Positions 33,091 through 45,003 of a DNA stretch of 64,000 nt are shown in pieces. The stretch lies in contig CM057135.1 of the NCBI GenBank assembly GCA_029964075.1, positions 24,764,863 to 24,828,862 on the forward strand, written 5' to 3'. Origin of the DNA: Patiria pectinifera. Lineage: Eukaryota > Echinodermata > Asteroidea > Valvatida > Asterinidae. The position numbers were made by a program, and so were the translations under genes. The notes below the pieces were generated by a model, which was not told where the DNA came from, did no database searches, and worked only from the letters and a program-made list of their open reading frames with translations. The number at the start of each line of letters is the position of its first letter. Within the stretch, counting starts at the first letter, position 1.

Positions 33091-34052
33091 ATCACGTCAT
33101 AATTTGGTAGTTCGTTCCTTGCCCTGTTTATGTTTTCCGGCTATAATCGCCAACAAATCTTCATCACAATGCAGGCTTAGCCTCGAAAGAGAATGCCCTA
33201 TCGCAGAACACGTAATTACGATTGGCAAGACACCGAATCGAGTTTTCCTGGGAGGATTGGAGTATATGGAGTGACTCCTTCGTTGGTATTTCAGTGTTTT
33301 ATGTGGGATAGTGCATGTTGACGTCCGGCACCGAAACCGCCACTTTCAATTTAGATTCCTCGGTAGCTACACACACGCCAACGGGGCTCGGGCCAAACGC
33401 TCTTCATGGTCGGCCACCAAAATTGACATGGTGTATGACTTCGTCATGAAGCTCAAACACACGTAATTTTGTCCAATTTATTTTGGCGGATACGGCCACT
33501 CCAATGGGAAGATGACGTGGACGCTCTTTACAAAAAGACGAAGATAAACGATAATTGCCTTTGAAAGAATCAATTTGATGTGATGTAATAGAGTTGGTTC
33601 GCATCATTAGTTGCATCTAAACGTGGGCATGATGAATTACGGCGTAACTACAGCGAATATAAGATGTACTTTATCTCGACAATTAAAGTACTTCCTGCTT
33701 TGCACAGGTCATTGTAATAGTACATCTGCATCGTTTTGTCTCTCTGTGGTCCCATAATGGGCATTCAATCACAGGATGATAACTATATAATTGCCATCAT
33801 GTTTCTCAGTAGTAATTCAGAAGCTGTGCCTCAATTTTGGTCATAGGTATCCTTTTTTTTCACCACTTCTTGGAATATTTTTTTTTATCAGAATTCCAGA
33901 CTGGGCTTATCTTACACATCTCAATTGATTTGGCTTCTTAAAGCCATTGAAATTACCTGAAAACGAAACTACCGATTTCGTAAAAAAAAAACCTGCTCAA
34001 AGTGTAGATGGGAATTGTACCAAATAGCCAGTGAGATTTCTCCGCCTTCATA
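33091..34052. other. No gene recognised
   Basis: Unique sequence; the end of the plus-strand frame at 32924-33274 runs in here without features. Confidence 0.45.
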
Positions 34053-34464
34053 CACTCAACCAAAAAAGAAAGTCCTAACTCAAAACTACTGGGCACATCT
34101 TGCTCAAATTATGACTGATCAGTACAGAATTTCCCTAGCAATCCAGCCATACTCTTTATTTGGCCCAATATTTTCTGTAAAAATGTGTGCGAATTTATGA
34201 AATTTATGACAAAATGATACCGAAAACAGTTGCACTTTTGTATACGTGCAAGTTGTGGTTCACACTCGCCTTGCACGTATATGCAAAAGTGCAACTTTTT
34301 TTGGTACCATTCGTCATAAACTGCAAAATTTTGTACACATTTTCAATGTTTTGGGTCAAACAAAGAGTATGGCTGAATTGCTAAGGAATTTCTGTACTGA
34401 TCTGTCGTAGCTTTTGAGTTAGACAAAAAGTATAAAGGAGGGGACTTTCTTTTTTGGTTGAGTG
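34053..34464. mobile_element. MITE with CACTCAACC termini, copy 2
   Basis: Left CACTCAACCAAAAAAGAAAG and right CTTTCTTTTTTGGTTGAGTG are inverted repeats, with TA directly on both sides. The central hairpin pairs GTTGCACTTTTGTATACGTG with CACGTATATGCAAAAGTGCA, and the long arms also pair (AATTTCCCTAGCAATCCAGC with GCTGAATTGCTAAGGAATTT). Noncoding. Confidence 0.9.
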
Positions 34465-35332
34465 TAGAATGGTATCGCTCGTATGGTTTTAACTGTAGTT
34501 TGCCCGCGGACTGCGTTAGCAACGGAAGCTAGTGACTCCCAGAAAATTGTACATCTGCGTTCAAAATGTGCAATAGTCACTTAGCTGAAACTTCAACATG
34601 TTAGTTGTTATATGCACTTAAGATTTTGAGGAAGTTAAAATTTGTTGATTTAAACGAAAACAATGCAAGACAAGCAAATGCTCCAATCCGCATACCTTTA
34701 AACAAAACAACGTTTAGAACATGGACCGAATACATAAAACTAGCAGTTGCCTTTTCTAGGCCTTTGCTTACACTTTTATAGACAAAAATAAACAATCGAT
34801 GAGCAAAAGCTGCTAATTTTAAGCAAAAGCAAACGCTTGCTTCTTGCAAGCAAATGCTTCCCAGATAAGCAATTGCTTAAAAACTTTTACATAAAACAAG
34901 CTTTTGCCTTTGTCATAAAGCATTTGCTTGTAATGTTTCAAGTTCCACACATGTAGCTTGAGCTCTTGCTTATCAGACAAGATCAACCGTTACCATAATT
35001 TTTTTGCGTTCGTTTTCTTCTTGACCTGCGCTTTCATATTTGTTTGTCATCCATGTCCCCCCAGTATTTATAGCAATTGATGCTTTGGCATCCTGAAGTG
35101 CCCTCACTTTCTCTTTTCCTTGCTACTTGGTAGTTGACACTTCTCCACAAGTACAGGTCAATTTCACGAAACTCATCGTAACTTACGATGCATCGCAGAG
35201 TAAGGATCTCTGCAGCCATTTTGGAAAGTGTGTGGGGATAAAAAGCAAAACATGCGTCTATTATGTACGTACCTCAGCGCACCTCTGGATGAATAGCGCT
35301 ATCGTTCCGAACCTAATAGGGTGCAGACCAGT
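34465..35332. other. Unique sequence with an AAGCAAA/TTTGCTT word cluster
   Basis: At 34655-34960 palindromic words of type AAGCAAATGCTT, AAGCAATTGCTT and GCAAAAGC occur about ten times. The cluster resumes at 36000-36130, beyond two inserted elements. No gene seen. Confidence 0.5.
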
Positions 35333-35783
35333 AAATCGGTCCGAAATTGCCTGCGCCGGCCAAATCACGATTTGCATGCCCTCAAAATCTTCGGTATTTG
35401 GGCATGCTGTGGGCCATGAACTTGAGGGTTTGTAAAAAATATGGGTGGAAGCCGTGCACAGGACTGGGAGCCTGCAGTTCTGTGTAATTTTGATGTAATT
35501 TGGACCCTAAAAGCGCTCTATTTTGCAAAGGAGTGTAGGCATCGTTTTTCAAAATGGCGATGGGCTTCAGGACTATTTTCAGGGGTGATCATCTTCAGAT
35601 GGAAATTTCTCCTAAAAGTCATCAGTTGACCCCCCAAAAATTGAAAAGAAAATGAAAGATGATGAAATAAGCTTTAATTTGATGTGTGTCTCGAACACCT
35701 TGGAGAGTTGTGAGTTTTTTTCTCGAATTTTTGAAGTGGGAGCATTTACCATTGGGGTCTATGGAAGTTTATTTACTGGTCTG
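35333..35783. mobile_element. Non-autonomous DNA element with CAGACCAGTAAAT termini, copy 2
   Basis: Termini CAGACCAGTAAAT and ATTTACTGGTCTG. The body is collinear with 11831-12290 and differs by scattered substitutions and small indels. Low divergence implies relatively recent activity. Noncoding. Confidence 0.88.
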
Positions 35784-35786
35784 CTA

Positions 35787-36010
35787 CGCTAAGCATTCGC
35801 TCTTTGCACGCTCCGCCATAAGCATGCAGAGCCTCGATCTGGCAACTTTACACAAAGGATATATTCGGTTCAGTGATTCCCGGGTATACCCGGGTATCTC
35901 TGAATCCCAACACGGGACTCACTGAACCGGCTATATCTATTGTGTAAAGTTGACAGATCGAGGCTCTGCATGCTTATGGCGGAAGCGTGAAAAGAGCGAA
36001 TTTGCTAAGC
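35787..36010. mobile_element. Near-perfect foldback element with ~90-bp arms
   Basis: CGCTCTTTGCACGCTCCGCC pairs with GGCGGAAGCGTGAAAAGAGC, GCATGCAGAGCCTCGATCTG pairs with CAGATCGAGGCTCTGCATGC, and TTCGGTTCAGTGA pairs with TCACTGAACCGG. The loop holds CCCGGGTATACCCGGG. It lies 3 bp right of the preceding element's end. Confidence 0.85.
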
Positions 36011-36852
36011 AAGCTTACGAAAAAGCTGTTAGTCAAAGCAAAAGTTTATGTATAGTTTTTAAGCAATTTGCTTTTACTTCTGCTTGATGACTTTTGCTTT
36101 TGCATGTGCTTCTGCTTATAAGCAGCTAGTTTTTATGTATTCTTCCCATAATGTCTGCACGTATAACAGCAACGTTTTGTCAATAGCGTGTTGGTACCAG
36201 CCTAGTTTATCATTCTAAAATGCATGGTTAGGTTAATTTATGCATTACTTCTGTGTTGGAGATAAATAGGGATAGACATGCGGGACTCGGGGCTCTAGTT
36301 GGTGATATGCAAATTCAAGACGACCCAAAACAAACCTTTTTCATTTTCTCCCCCGGTTATCGCTGCCGTATCTTGAAGCCCAAACAAAATGTCAGCCGTG
36401 GGGATTTCCATCCACTACAGTTGCCATGGTTACCGCATTCTCGCTTCGGTCCCAGTGCGCAGTGTGATGTGGTCAATGTGCAACAAAACGAATACTCGAA
36501 AGCCGGAACTCGATTAGAGTGTAAACTAAAATATAGATTTTCAATCTATGCCTTATGCCACGGTGCATCCTCTCGCGTGATCCCCCTTTTCAATGACTAT
36601 TAAGTTGGTCTGGCAGGTACGGAGCTGCTTGGATTTTTTTCCAGACGAAGCTCAAAGTATTACGGACCGCTTCCCCTGCTGAATTCGCTCAAATGGATTT
36701 CATGTCGACGCGATTCCCGGCCGTGCAAAGATGAAATGCCGCTGATTCTAGAAAGTGTCTTTAAGATTATAATGCGCCGCCGCACACGTGGGGCGGCACA
36801 ATGCACATATTCGTTTCATTCTGAAGTAACATACATGCACCCATTTTCTTTT
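36011..36852. other. Unique sequence; second AAGCAAA cluster at the left
   Basis: At 36011-36130 AAGCAAAAG, AAGCAATTTGCTTTT and TTTTGCTTTTGC recur. The plus-strand frame at 36253-36603 (116 codons) shows no family features. No gene called. Confidence 0.45.
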
Positions 36853-37250
36853 TAAGCTCTGGCAGGAGCTTCTACATGTTATTTGGTGGTCTGTCTGTCT
36901 GTCGGGCTGTCTGTCGGGCTGTCTGTCTGTCTGTTCTGACTATACCCCCCTTGTGGGGTGATGTTCCTTTCAGAACACATCACCCCACTATTTTCACAAT
37001 AGAAAAACATCACCCCAGAAGAGAATCTTTAGAAAAAGGGATAATGGGAACACAATGCTATCACCCCACAATTCCGTCTGGCTAGACCGTCCGTCTGTCT
37101 GTCGGTCTGTCTGTCTGTCTGTCTCCGAAAAATGACCAAACGGTTGGTGTTCCATTATGTGCCATCGGCGTCTCATTTTTTTCGGCATCGCATTTTTAAG
37201 CTCGACTTTTGCAACACGGCCAGAGCTCATTGTGCACTCGCACTTGTTTT
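36853..37250. repeat. Dispersed repeat family H copy 1 with GTCT microsatellite
   Basis: Begins AGCTCTGGCAGGAGCTTCTA, then CTGTCTGTCTGTC runs, then CCGAAAAATGACCAAACGG and GTGTTCCATTATGTGCCATC. Between two GTCT runs (about 36944-37090) is an unrelated insert with three or four CATCACCCCA words. Other copies: 44530-45003 (inverted) and 55555-56000. Confidence 0.75.
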
Positions 37251-39046
37251 TTTTTTTTAACAATTAGGAGAGGAAGAAACATTAAATAATTGTTCACACG
37301 GTTGCAATTTTGTCAGTACCTTAAAAATTCATCCGGAAATGAATGTAATGAATATACTCACATGAACATGGCTAAGTACACACATTCAGTGGCGAAGTTA
37401 CGGAGGGGTGGGGGAGGGGGAAGTTGGTGGGCTAGAAACCCTCTCTCGGGCCACAAAATCAGCCGATTTCAGGCCGATTTCAAGGAAAACCAATCATGCG
37501 CATTTGTTCTAATGTGGAAATGGTTCGTCATGTTCATGATGTGGCGATCTCGTTGCCTATACTTTCTGTGTTTCCTATTTTTTTCGATCCACGTAATAGT
37601 TCTACGTTTCAAGTTCAAAATTTTGAAATTCACGTGCAAGATGTACCTATTCAAAGTGTGACTATAGAGTTTGCATATGATGTACCGTATCAGCGATTTT
37701 TCTTGAAATCGGTTGATTTTGTTTTCAACATGCCTTTATTTAAACATGAATAATGTTATCGTATAGCACATTTCAGTGATAATGGTCAATGTGTACGTGT
37801 TCATTTATTCTAACCGTGGACGAAAAATACCAGATAACAAAAGAGAATATCGTCCACGATTCCCAGCATACGTCCGCGATTGGGGTCGTTTACAAAACCT
37901 ATGGGAGTCTTCCTAAAAAGTTAAGAGTCCAAACAAAAGAGGGACAATATAACGTCCCCGATCGACGGTGAACACACGATTGTGTGCGTGTCTTTGTGCA
38001 GTTTGACATTCATAAGATACCTGTTTATAGATTGTGCTCACAATGCTAACAGTTGGGAACCTTATTTTTTGGGACATCAACCGTCTTTTCGCTTCTCGAC
38101 TCAACTTGTTTACATTAAAGAAAAAACATGTGCCATTTCAGATTCGAAAGCAATTGGATAAACAACGTGAACATGATGTACCTCATAAAGAATTATCAGA
38201 CAGGACGCAGCACTTTACAAAGCATAAACAACTCCTCCGTTTCTTGATAATGCTTGTATACGTAAAGCCAAGATGCTTCTTGAAAAAAAACCCACACAGA
38301 TAAGTAAAGAATGATTTGGTTGTTGGTGCGAATAGCATCAATGTTACTTCTCATGTAAGTGACAGACTTTGGATAGATTCCATGCCTGAGTGCTAACTGG
38401 TAGCCTGCAAGATGACCACCAAATTCTATATCGAAATAAGGGTATAAACCAGGGGTTACCAGTGATCCTGACAAGTTCATACCAAGTGGCAACGCTGACC
38501 TGCCGCGCACTCGCGAACCGTGGCTCTAAGAACTTACAGCTGCACTTGAGGAATTTGACAGCCCAGTCCTCCAAAAGGCTTCTGGGAATTCCTCGAGTTA
38601 TCAAACCATTTCAGAGATTACGCCACTTTATGGAAGTAATCCCGCAAGCAACGTGCATAGAACGGGGACCGTCGCCTGATATTTGCTATCTTCAGTAGAC
38701 GTGAAAAGGGTAAGTGGCGTGGGCGTATTTAACAATGCAATATGAGGATTTCACTACCCACTCTGGAAGCTGAGGCGATTACCTAAGCATGTGCAAATAT
38801 TGGAATTTTGCAACGCTGTCAATTTCTGCGGTTTATGTCACAACTGGTCAGTGCACTTACTTATGATATTGAGCGCAGTGTACTGTACACCTTTGATATA
38901 CTAACTTAGTGAGGATTCTGTTTAAAAACAGGTAAGCAGTCGCCATTTAAAATCGTGTGTTTTTCGTCGATCATTATTTAAACTTGAGCAGAACATCCTG
39001 TTTGATATATACCGTAAAATCAGTGCTAGTACTATCGCACTATATT
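37251..39046. other. No gene recognised
   Basis: About 1.8 kb of unique sequence. Frames at 37290-37661, 37496-37753 and 38390-38698 (plus) and 38196-38604 (minus) overlap and have no domain, signal peptide or convincing splice context. A GGGGTGGGGGAGGGGG run lies near 37400. Confidence 0.45.
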
Positions 39047-39245
39047 TCCTGTGTGTGAAAATTCACTCCATTTGAGTGAAACGTTCACTCCCACCGAATG
39101 AAAGCGTAGGGACCAGACGTTTCAGTAAAATCCACTCAATTCAGTAGATTGAGTTTTCACTGGATTTATTATTTTTTCCCGGAGGATTTCAATCTTAACT
39201 GAGAGTAATTTTAACTCTTAATCGTCTAGCCCTATAGTTTCACTC
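39047..39245. mobile_element. Small palindromic element, GAGTGAAA family copy 2
   Basis: GTGAAAATTCACTCCATTTG, TAGGGACCAGACGTTTCAG and the inverted TTAATCGTCTAGCCCTATAG are diverged forms of the blocks at 16297-16531 in the same order. Confidence 0.65.
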
Positions 39246-41094
39246 TGGAATAGAGCCTGAATAGAGCTCGAATAGGAAAATTAGCGTGTAAAAGTCGGAT
39301 TTTAAAAGTATTTTTGGTACATTGATTTCTTAAGAAAATCATCCTCGGAAAAGGCCCTTGTAAAATTGTTACTATCATCATCAAGAGAAATATCACTTTT
39401 CGAAAATCACTTCTCACTTCCGAAAATAAAAAAATGAAAAGAAAAGTGGACTAGTGGAAGTCGGCGCACTCGTACAAAGATGAAAATGTATGAAGTAATT
39501 TTGTGGCGGTCATTGGGTAAAAACTGAAACTTAAACAGGAGACTAAAATGTCTTTTGGGACACACAGTTTAAAAAAAAAAATATACTTTAAGGACTCGTT
39601 ATCATTTACAAATAAATCTTAAATGATGATGAGAACTGTATTCAAGCAAGCCCGACTAAATCTAAAATCCATCGGACATAGGTAGGTAAATGTTCCCGTT
39701 AATTATCACTTTCGTTCTCACGCAAGTGCGCGATGTGAAAACAAGTGTGATCGCGCAAGGAGACCTAGGTACGAAAATCCAGATGTGGAAGGCCGTTAAG
39801 TAAATATTCGTTTTTACCAATCTCCGGCTGATTTCTCATCATTTGTTTCTTGTGGAATGCCAAGATACAATTCCATCATGAGTGTTTCACGGGTGTGATT
39901 ACGGTTAAAACCCATTCAACAAATTTTAGCAAGAGAAAGGGCAACCCCAAATGCCCATAGAAGGGTCGCGGAGGGTCCGGAAGCTCAAACACAAAATGGC
40001 GTACTTTCTGGCTCTATTTAGAGTGGTGCAGCGTTCTGTATACCCTTTAGGTACCAAGAATTTCATTAACAAACAGGGCAGCAGTTTCCAATCAGGCCTT
40101 GTCCTCGAAATACCTTTATCCGAACATATTAAACATTTTGTTACATGCTCAAAGTGATCTGTTCGAGATAAAACAAATCGTATTAGTCGTTCAGAAAATA
40201 ATGACTGATTGAAATGGAGTATCTGTCAGAAACAACTGCTGTTAATGCATTAACATGGTAGATTGCTTTTCGGGATTAGTTTTTAGTATTAAAGAGGTCT
40301 TCAAATTGGGGATGTCAACCCATATCGTAAATTTATAGTGGCTTGTAGACATTAGCGACATATTTCCAACGACAATTGTTCGTCTTCCATCAAGAGACAA
40401 AACGGGACAGACGCAAAGAGGTTTCGTCCCAGATTGTTGGTGGTTGGTAGCAATTGGGCGTTACGTGCATTAAAGTTGACAATCATGAGATTGTGTTGTA
40501 ATATGCGGTTACGATTTGAGAAATCTATCTTGCTTTTGATGAGTGTTTTGTTCCACATTTTTGTCTCAAAGGAACCAGAAACACTTACGCAACCTAGGTA
40601 AGGTTACGGTATTCAAAGTAACGACGGTAATTTCTCGTCCTTGTTTTCCAAAGTACGAGTCACTTTGGCTGAATTGGCTCTTTTTGCCGGACGCTTTTAA
40701 GATTCTGAAAGGTCCAATATTGTACCGATATTGTATTGCACTGATATGATTAGTCGGGCAACTAATGTCTCAAAGGAGCCAGAAAAGCTAAATGTCACTT
40801 ACACAACCCTGATAAGTTACAGTATTCAAGGAAATTCTTGTATTTTTCTTTAAAAGTAATAAGTTAGTACTGACAGATTGGCTCTTTTGCCTGGCTTTTT
40901 GAAACTTTTGGCGGTTCCAATATCGTGCCGATATTACATTAGCCGGGCGACTGATCTTAAACCTTCAATGTCAAACTTGTGTTTACAGTTTAAAGGTAGA
41001 GTATTTCATTTGCAGCTATCTAAAAAGTAACTGACGAAATTATTGATGTAAAGCTTACTTGGTTTAAAGATAATAATGGCACTAAACTCCCTGT
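39246..41094. other. No gene recognised
   Basis: Unique AT-rich sequence. From about 40560 to 40940 two diverged segments share TCTCAAAGGAACCAGAAA and GGTTCCAATATCGT-like blocks, perhaps an old local duplication. K-family traces (CCCTGTGAAATTATTC) appear near 41085. Confidence 0.45.
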
Positions 41095-41265
41095 GAAATT
41101 ATTCTTTCCGGCATACCTGTAATATTTAGATTTCTGCTTGATGACATCACACTTTTGCTCATGCATATGGAAACTCACATTAGCATACCCTCCCAAACAA
41201 AAGCACCAAATACACTTGAAAATGGCAAAACGAAAATCGATATTAGGGTTAAATGGGACGCAAAC
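41095..41265. repeat. Dispersed repeat family I copy 1
   Basis: Shares GATGACATCACACTTTTGCT, then ATATGGAAA, ACATTAGCATA, AAAGCACCAAA and GGTTAAATGGGACGCAA, with 51860-52035 and 59270-59460 in the same orientation. Confidence 0.75.
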
Positions 41266-41728
41266 GCGTCTTTTCGTAAATTACATTACATGGATCATTC
41301 AAACGTGTGGTATCTCACATGCACTGATGCATGGAGGTAATTCATCATCGTGATAAAAATCGCCATAAATTGTTGTCTTTATGGCATGTAATCGAAACAA
41401 ATATCAAGCCTGCACAAAGACTTGTAAAAAGAAAAAAAATAATGTTAAGGTCATGCAGTTAATTAACTATTAAATATGCGTGTAGATTGGCATTGCGTTT
41501 AACCACAATTTGTGCATATAGACCTTGCCCTGCGTTTTTGTATATCAGAATATTATTTGAAATCATATTTGAGGCAAAATATTTTCATTCCATGCAAAAT
41601 ATTTTAATAATAACACAACTGTGTTTTCTATGGAGCTAAACTTACAAAGAGTTGACACTTGGACAGCTGAAATTAATGTTGAAGCTGGAGAGTTAATTGC
41701 TCAACTTTCACCAACGGCCAACGTACCT
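41266..41728. other. Unique spacer
   Basis: AT-rich; nothing recognised. Confidence 0.4.
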
Positions 41729-42190
41729 ACAGAGAGTGCAAAAGAAAAAGGTGCAACATTCAGAAAACAAATAATTAAAACTTTTTAATGTTTGTTCCTT
41801 CAATGAAATTTCATTATATTACATTAAAGTCTAACTATTACCCAGTCCACTCCTCTTCATCCCATTCCATTTGGGTCCCTGGATCCAGAAATACAATCAA
41901 TTAAGTGAAAGGATGTTCATTTTACTTTGGCCACTCTCACCTGTGATGTCACCTGCTTCAATGCCTATTCAATGCTTAGCCCAGATTGGCCCAAGTAAAA
42001 TTTACACCCTTTCACTTAATTGATTGTATTTCTGGATCTAGGGACCCAAATGGAATGGGGTAAACAGGAGTGGATTAAGAAATAGTCGGGCTTTAATGTA
42101 ATAGGCCTATAATTTCATTGAAGCAAAACACATTGCACAGTTTTAATTATTTTTTTTCTGTATGTTGGACTTTTTTTGGGCACACTCTGT
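41729..42190. mobile_element. Palindromic mariner-type MITE (CAGAGWGTGC termini)
   Basis: Left TA-CAGAGAGTGC and right GCACACTCTG-TA, so both flanks carry TA. Arms of about 200 bp pair: AACATTCAGAAAACAAATAA, ATTACATTAAAGTC and CCATTTGGGTCCCTGGATCC against their near complements. The centre lies near 41955. Noncoding. Confidence 0.88.
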
Positions 42191-42569
42191 AAATCACTTT
42201 ACCCATGCACACGTGACTACATTGATGTTTTTCTCAAGTATCTTAGTTTGTTTATTATGTGTCTGAATAGCTCTGTACAGAGGTCTCAAAATAACCAATC
42301 AGTTTGTTTGAGGTTTATTTAGATAGGTCTATGCACGGGAATCCGAATAAAAAATGAGTTTGTTTAACACGTCCGGATAGTTCCATGCTACAATATCATC
42401 AAATATCTATCCCGGCTGTTCATAAGATGGAATTTGCGTCGGGGCGACACGTCGGTGCAGGGCAAACCCAATATTGAACCTATCCCAGCTTGCTTGAATA
42501 GTCTATGCGGAAGTATCGGAATATTCTTTCTCAATTTGTTTTAAATGTCTTAGCTCGGTATAAAGTATT
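42191..42569. other. Unique spacer
   Basis: Nothing recognised. Confidence 0.4.
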
Positions 42570-43046
42570 CATAAATACCTAAACCCATTCCTATTGTTCG
42601 AGAGACCGTCACTCACATTGCCAGTTTTAAACGGTTGATAAAGACCGCGGCTGGCTGGTCTTAAGCATTTTTTCAGTGTCACATATAATTTTGACTCCTA
42701 TGAAATCCGATGCCTTTTACCTTTTTATTGGTTGAACGTTCACAATCCTCATGTTAACATGCGAAATACTACCAGTGAGTCAGTACTTGATAGTCCTAAA
42801 TTTACAATGCACCGGCACAGCTGCGGTCTGCGCCACATCGCGCAGTACGCGCGCTAATCTCCATATAAAGAGTTATTTACGACGTCTTCACGAGAGGGAC
42901 ATACCAAAATATAGCTAGAAGGGTGTTTCGAAAAACATGGAGTAAAATTGTTGAACAAAATCGTTGGAAATTTATAATTTCTGACTTGTTCTGACCTTTG
43001 AACCGCCAAGTTTTGATTTTTTTGACCGAAAAGGTATTTATGAATG
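42570..43046. repeat. Dispersed repeat family J copy 1
   Basis: CCCATTCCTATTGTTCGAG, TTTTAAACGGTTGAT, CTGCGCCACATCGCGCAGTA, AGGGTGTTTC, AAATCGTTGGAAAT and AAAGGTATTTATGAA recur in order at 49488-49830 in the same orientation. No coding frame. Confidence 0.75.
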
Positions 43047-43193
43047 GAATAATTAAGTGCTTGGCCGGTATTATGTTTAAGACCGGTTGGAGTTTGGGTA
43101 CTGATAATTACCTTCGGCTCGGATAATTATCAGCATCCATACTCCAATCCGGTCTTAAACATGGTGTTTAAAACCGGCCAAGCACATATTTAT
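43047..43193. repeat. ~147-bp hairpin at the end of J copy 1
   Basis: AAGTGCTTGGCCGGTATTAT pairs with GTGTTTAAAACCGGCCAAGC; TTTAAGACCGGTTGGAGTTT pairs with ACTCCAATCCGGTCTTAAAC; and GATAATTACC pairs with GGATAATTATC around CTTCGGCTC. It may be the foldback tail of family J, since J copy 2 ends with a related phrase (GTGCCTGGCTGGTATT). Confidence 0.8.
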
Positions 43194-43644
43194 TCCCATA
43201 TTTAATATATAACAGTATTTTGTAGATTTTTTTGAATAGCCCTATGTTCACGAATCAGAATGACATGTACGATTTTTTTTTGGTCTGGATAATTCTGTCA
43301 AGAATTAGAATACACTATCCTGGGTTGTGTGCAACTTGTCTGAACAGGTCTGGGCTGAAGTATCAGAATAACTTTATGATCAACCATTACATCAGTATTA
43401 AACCCTGCAGCTTTGTTTATTTTAATGATCGCCCGCGTACTGACAATATGTTATCATATCAATGAATGTTCACACAGTGAACAAAATGACAGCAGTAAAC
43501 ATGTCATGTACAAGTTTAATGTTTGCCATTTTGTCAATCAATTGCTGCAGGTGTGTCAATGAAGCCATATAATTATGAAAGGCATAGACATATAAAATGA
43601 TCATTTGCTTTTTATGCATTTTGTTTGTTTCCAATAATAACACT
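43194..43644. other. Unique spacer
   Basis: No gene recognised. Confidence 0.4.
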
Positions 43645-43945
43645 ACTCAAAAATTTCAAAATCCAAAAAAGAACGTTGAAAACCTAACCTGTTGAATGAA
43701 GTTTCAGCTCAGTGGATATTACACTTTTCGAGAATAGCACTTATTATTTCCAAAAATCAGTCAACTGACCAATCGCTGGAATTTGGAAATCACCTACATT
43801 TATGGACTTTTTTTGTCTCTAAAAGACAGCAAGCCAGATGGAATAATGCCACGGGGTATTTAGTACCGGTATTAAGTACAATATTTGATCCAAGTAAGTT
43901 TTTTGATGATAATAATAAGGTAGGTTACTTTGAGATAAATGCAAA
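43645..43945 (-). repeat. Dispersed repeat family K, inverted copy
   Basis: Its reverse complement matches 49975-50285: GTGGATATTACAC..., GGAAATCACCTACATTT and CCAAGTAAG-like blocks occur in inverted order. No coding capacity. Confidence 0.7.
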
Positions 43946-43959
43946 TGATGCTTTATAGC

Positions 43960-44225
43960 CTTAAAGGGGCATTACGGTCTGAATACCCCGGTTTACTGAT
44001 CCTATTTCAAAGGTCTGGTTGAAAGGAAACAAACCTAATGTCTTACCGTTCCCGAGAAAAGACGGACAAAACCGTTGGTTACATAGGACGCGACGGACAT
44101 TTTGTGGCATGCCCATACGTATTTCAAGCCGTGTCTGTTCAATGCAGCGTGCACCTTGTCTGTGTGATACATAATACACACATTACCAATACACAAATGC
44201 AGAATGTGAACCGTGTTCGACCCAA
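43960..44225. mobile_element. Family E left-end fragment, copy 3
   Basis: Starts TTAAAGGGGCATTACGGTCT, then TGGTTGAAAGGAAACAAACC, GGACGCGACGGACATTTTGT and ACCAATACACAAATG. It is collinear with family E at 60030-60190 and 60555 but lacks the family G insertion, giving the pre-insertion state. Confidence 0.75.
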
Positions 44226-44529
44226 ATCATGAATGGTGCAACCTCCACTCATATATCATACACACAGTGATTTCGACACGTATCAGTTGATGTAAGGGCA
44301 TGGTTTCAGTGTACCAAGATGACCAGTCTGTTTGTATGAACGAAAAACGTGCACTTATAAGATCATTCGACAGGAGCATTAATCTTGATGATAAATGGCT
44401 ATCATGTTATTCCTAATGTTTTTGATAATGTCCAGGCGCATTAAACTTGCTTTTTGTACCTTGGTAATGATAATTATGTTAACGATATATCGGCACTGAC
44501 ATTAGGTACAAAAATATATATAAAATTTC
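44226..44529. other. Unique spacer
   Basis: Nothing recognised. Confidence 0.4.
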
Positions 44530-45003
44530 CAAGGCGCTTCCGCCCCTTGACCACAAAACAAGTGTGAGCGCACAATAACCTCTGGCGAAAAATGCGAGGC
44601 CGATGACACAATTGGAACACCATACCTTTTGGTCAATTTTGGAGTCATTTCCTACTTCTGGATACCGTCCAACCTCTACACAAAATGACGTCCACCTTGT
44701 TCGAGGAAGATGTTGTACAGCACAAGTGCGAGTACACAATAAGCTGAAGCCGTGTTGCAAGAAGTCTTGCATGACCGTCTTGCATGAAATCGATCAAAAT
44801 GATCCCTGCCAGAACTTACAATGAAATCGATCAAAATTATATCTGCCAGAGCTGAAAAATGCGACGACGAAAAAAAATGCGCCGCCGATGACACATACGG
44901 AACACCATACTTGTGGTCAATTTACCGGGGACAGACAGACAAGCAGACAGCCCGACCGACCAACCACCAAGTGACATGTAGAAGCTCCTGCCAGAGCTTA
45001 AAA
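44530..45003 (-). repeat. Dispersed repeat family H copy 2, inverted
   Basis: Read on the minus strand: AGCTCTGGCAGGAGCTTCTA, CACTTGGTGGTTGG, a short GTCT run, and then CGGCGGCGCATTTTTTTTCG. Two tandem body segments are present, as in the 55.6-kb copy. Confidence 0.75.
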
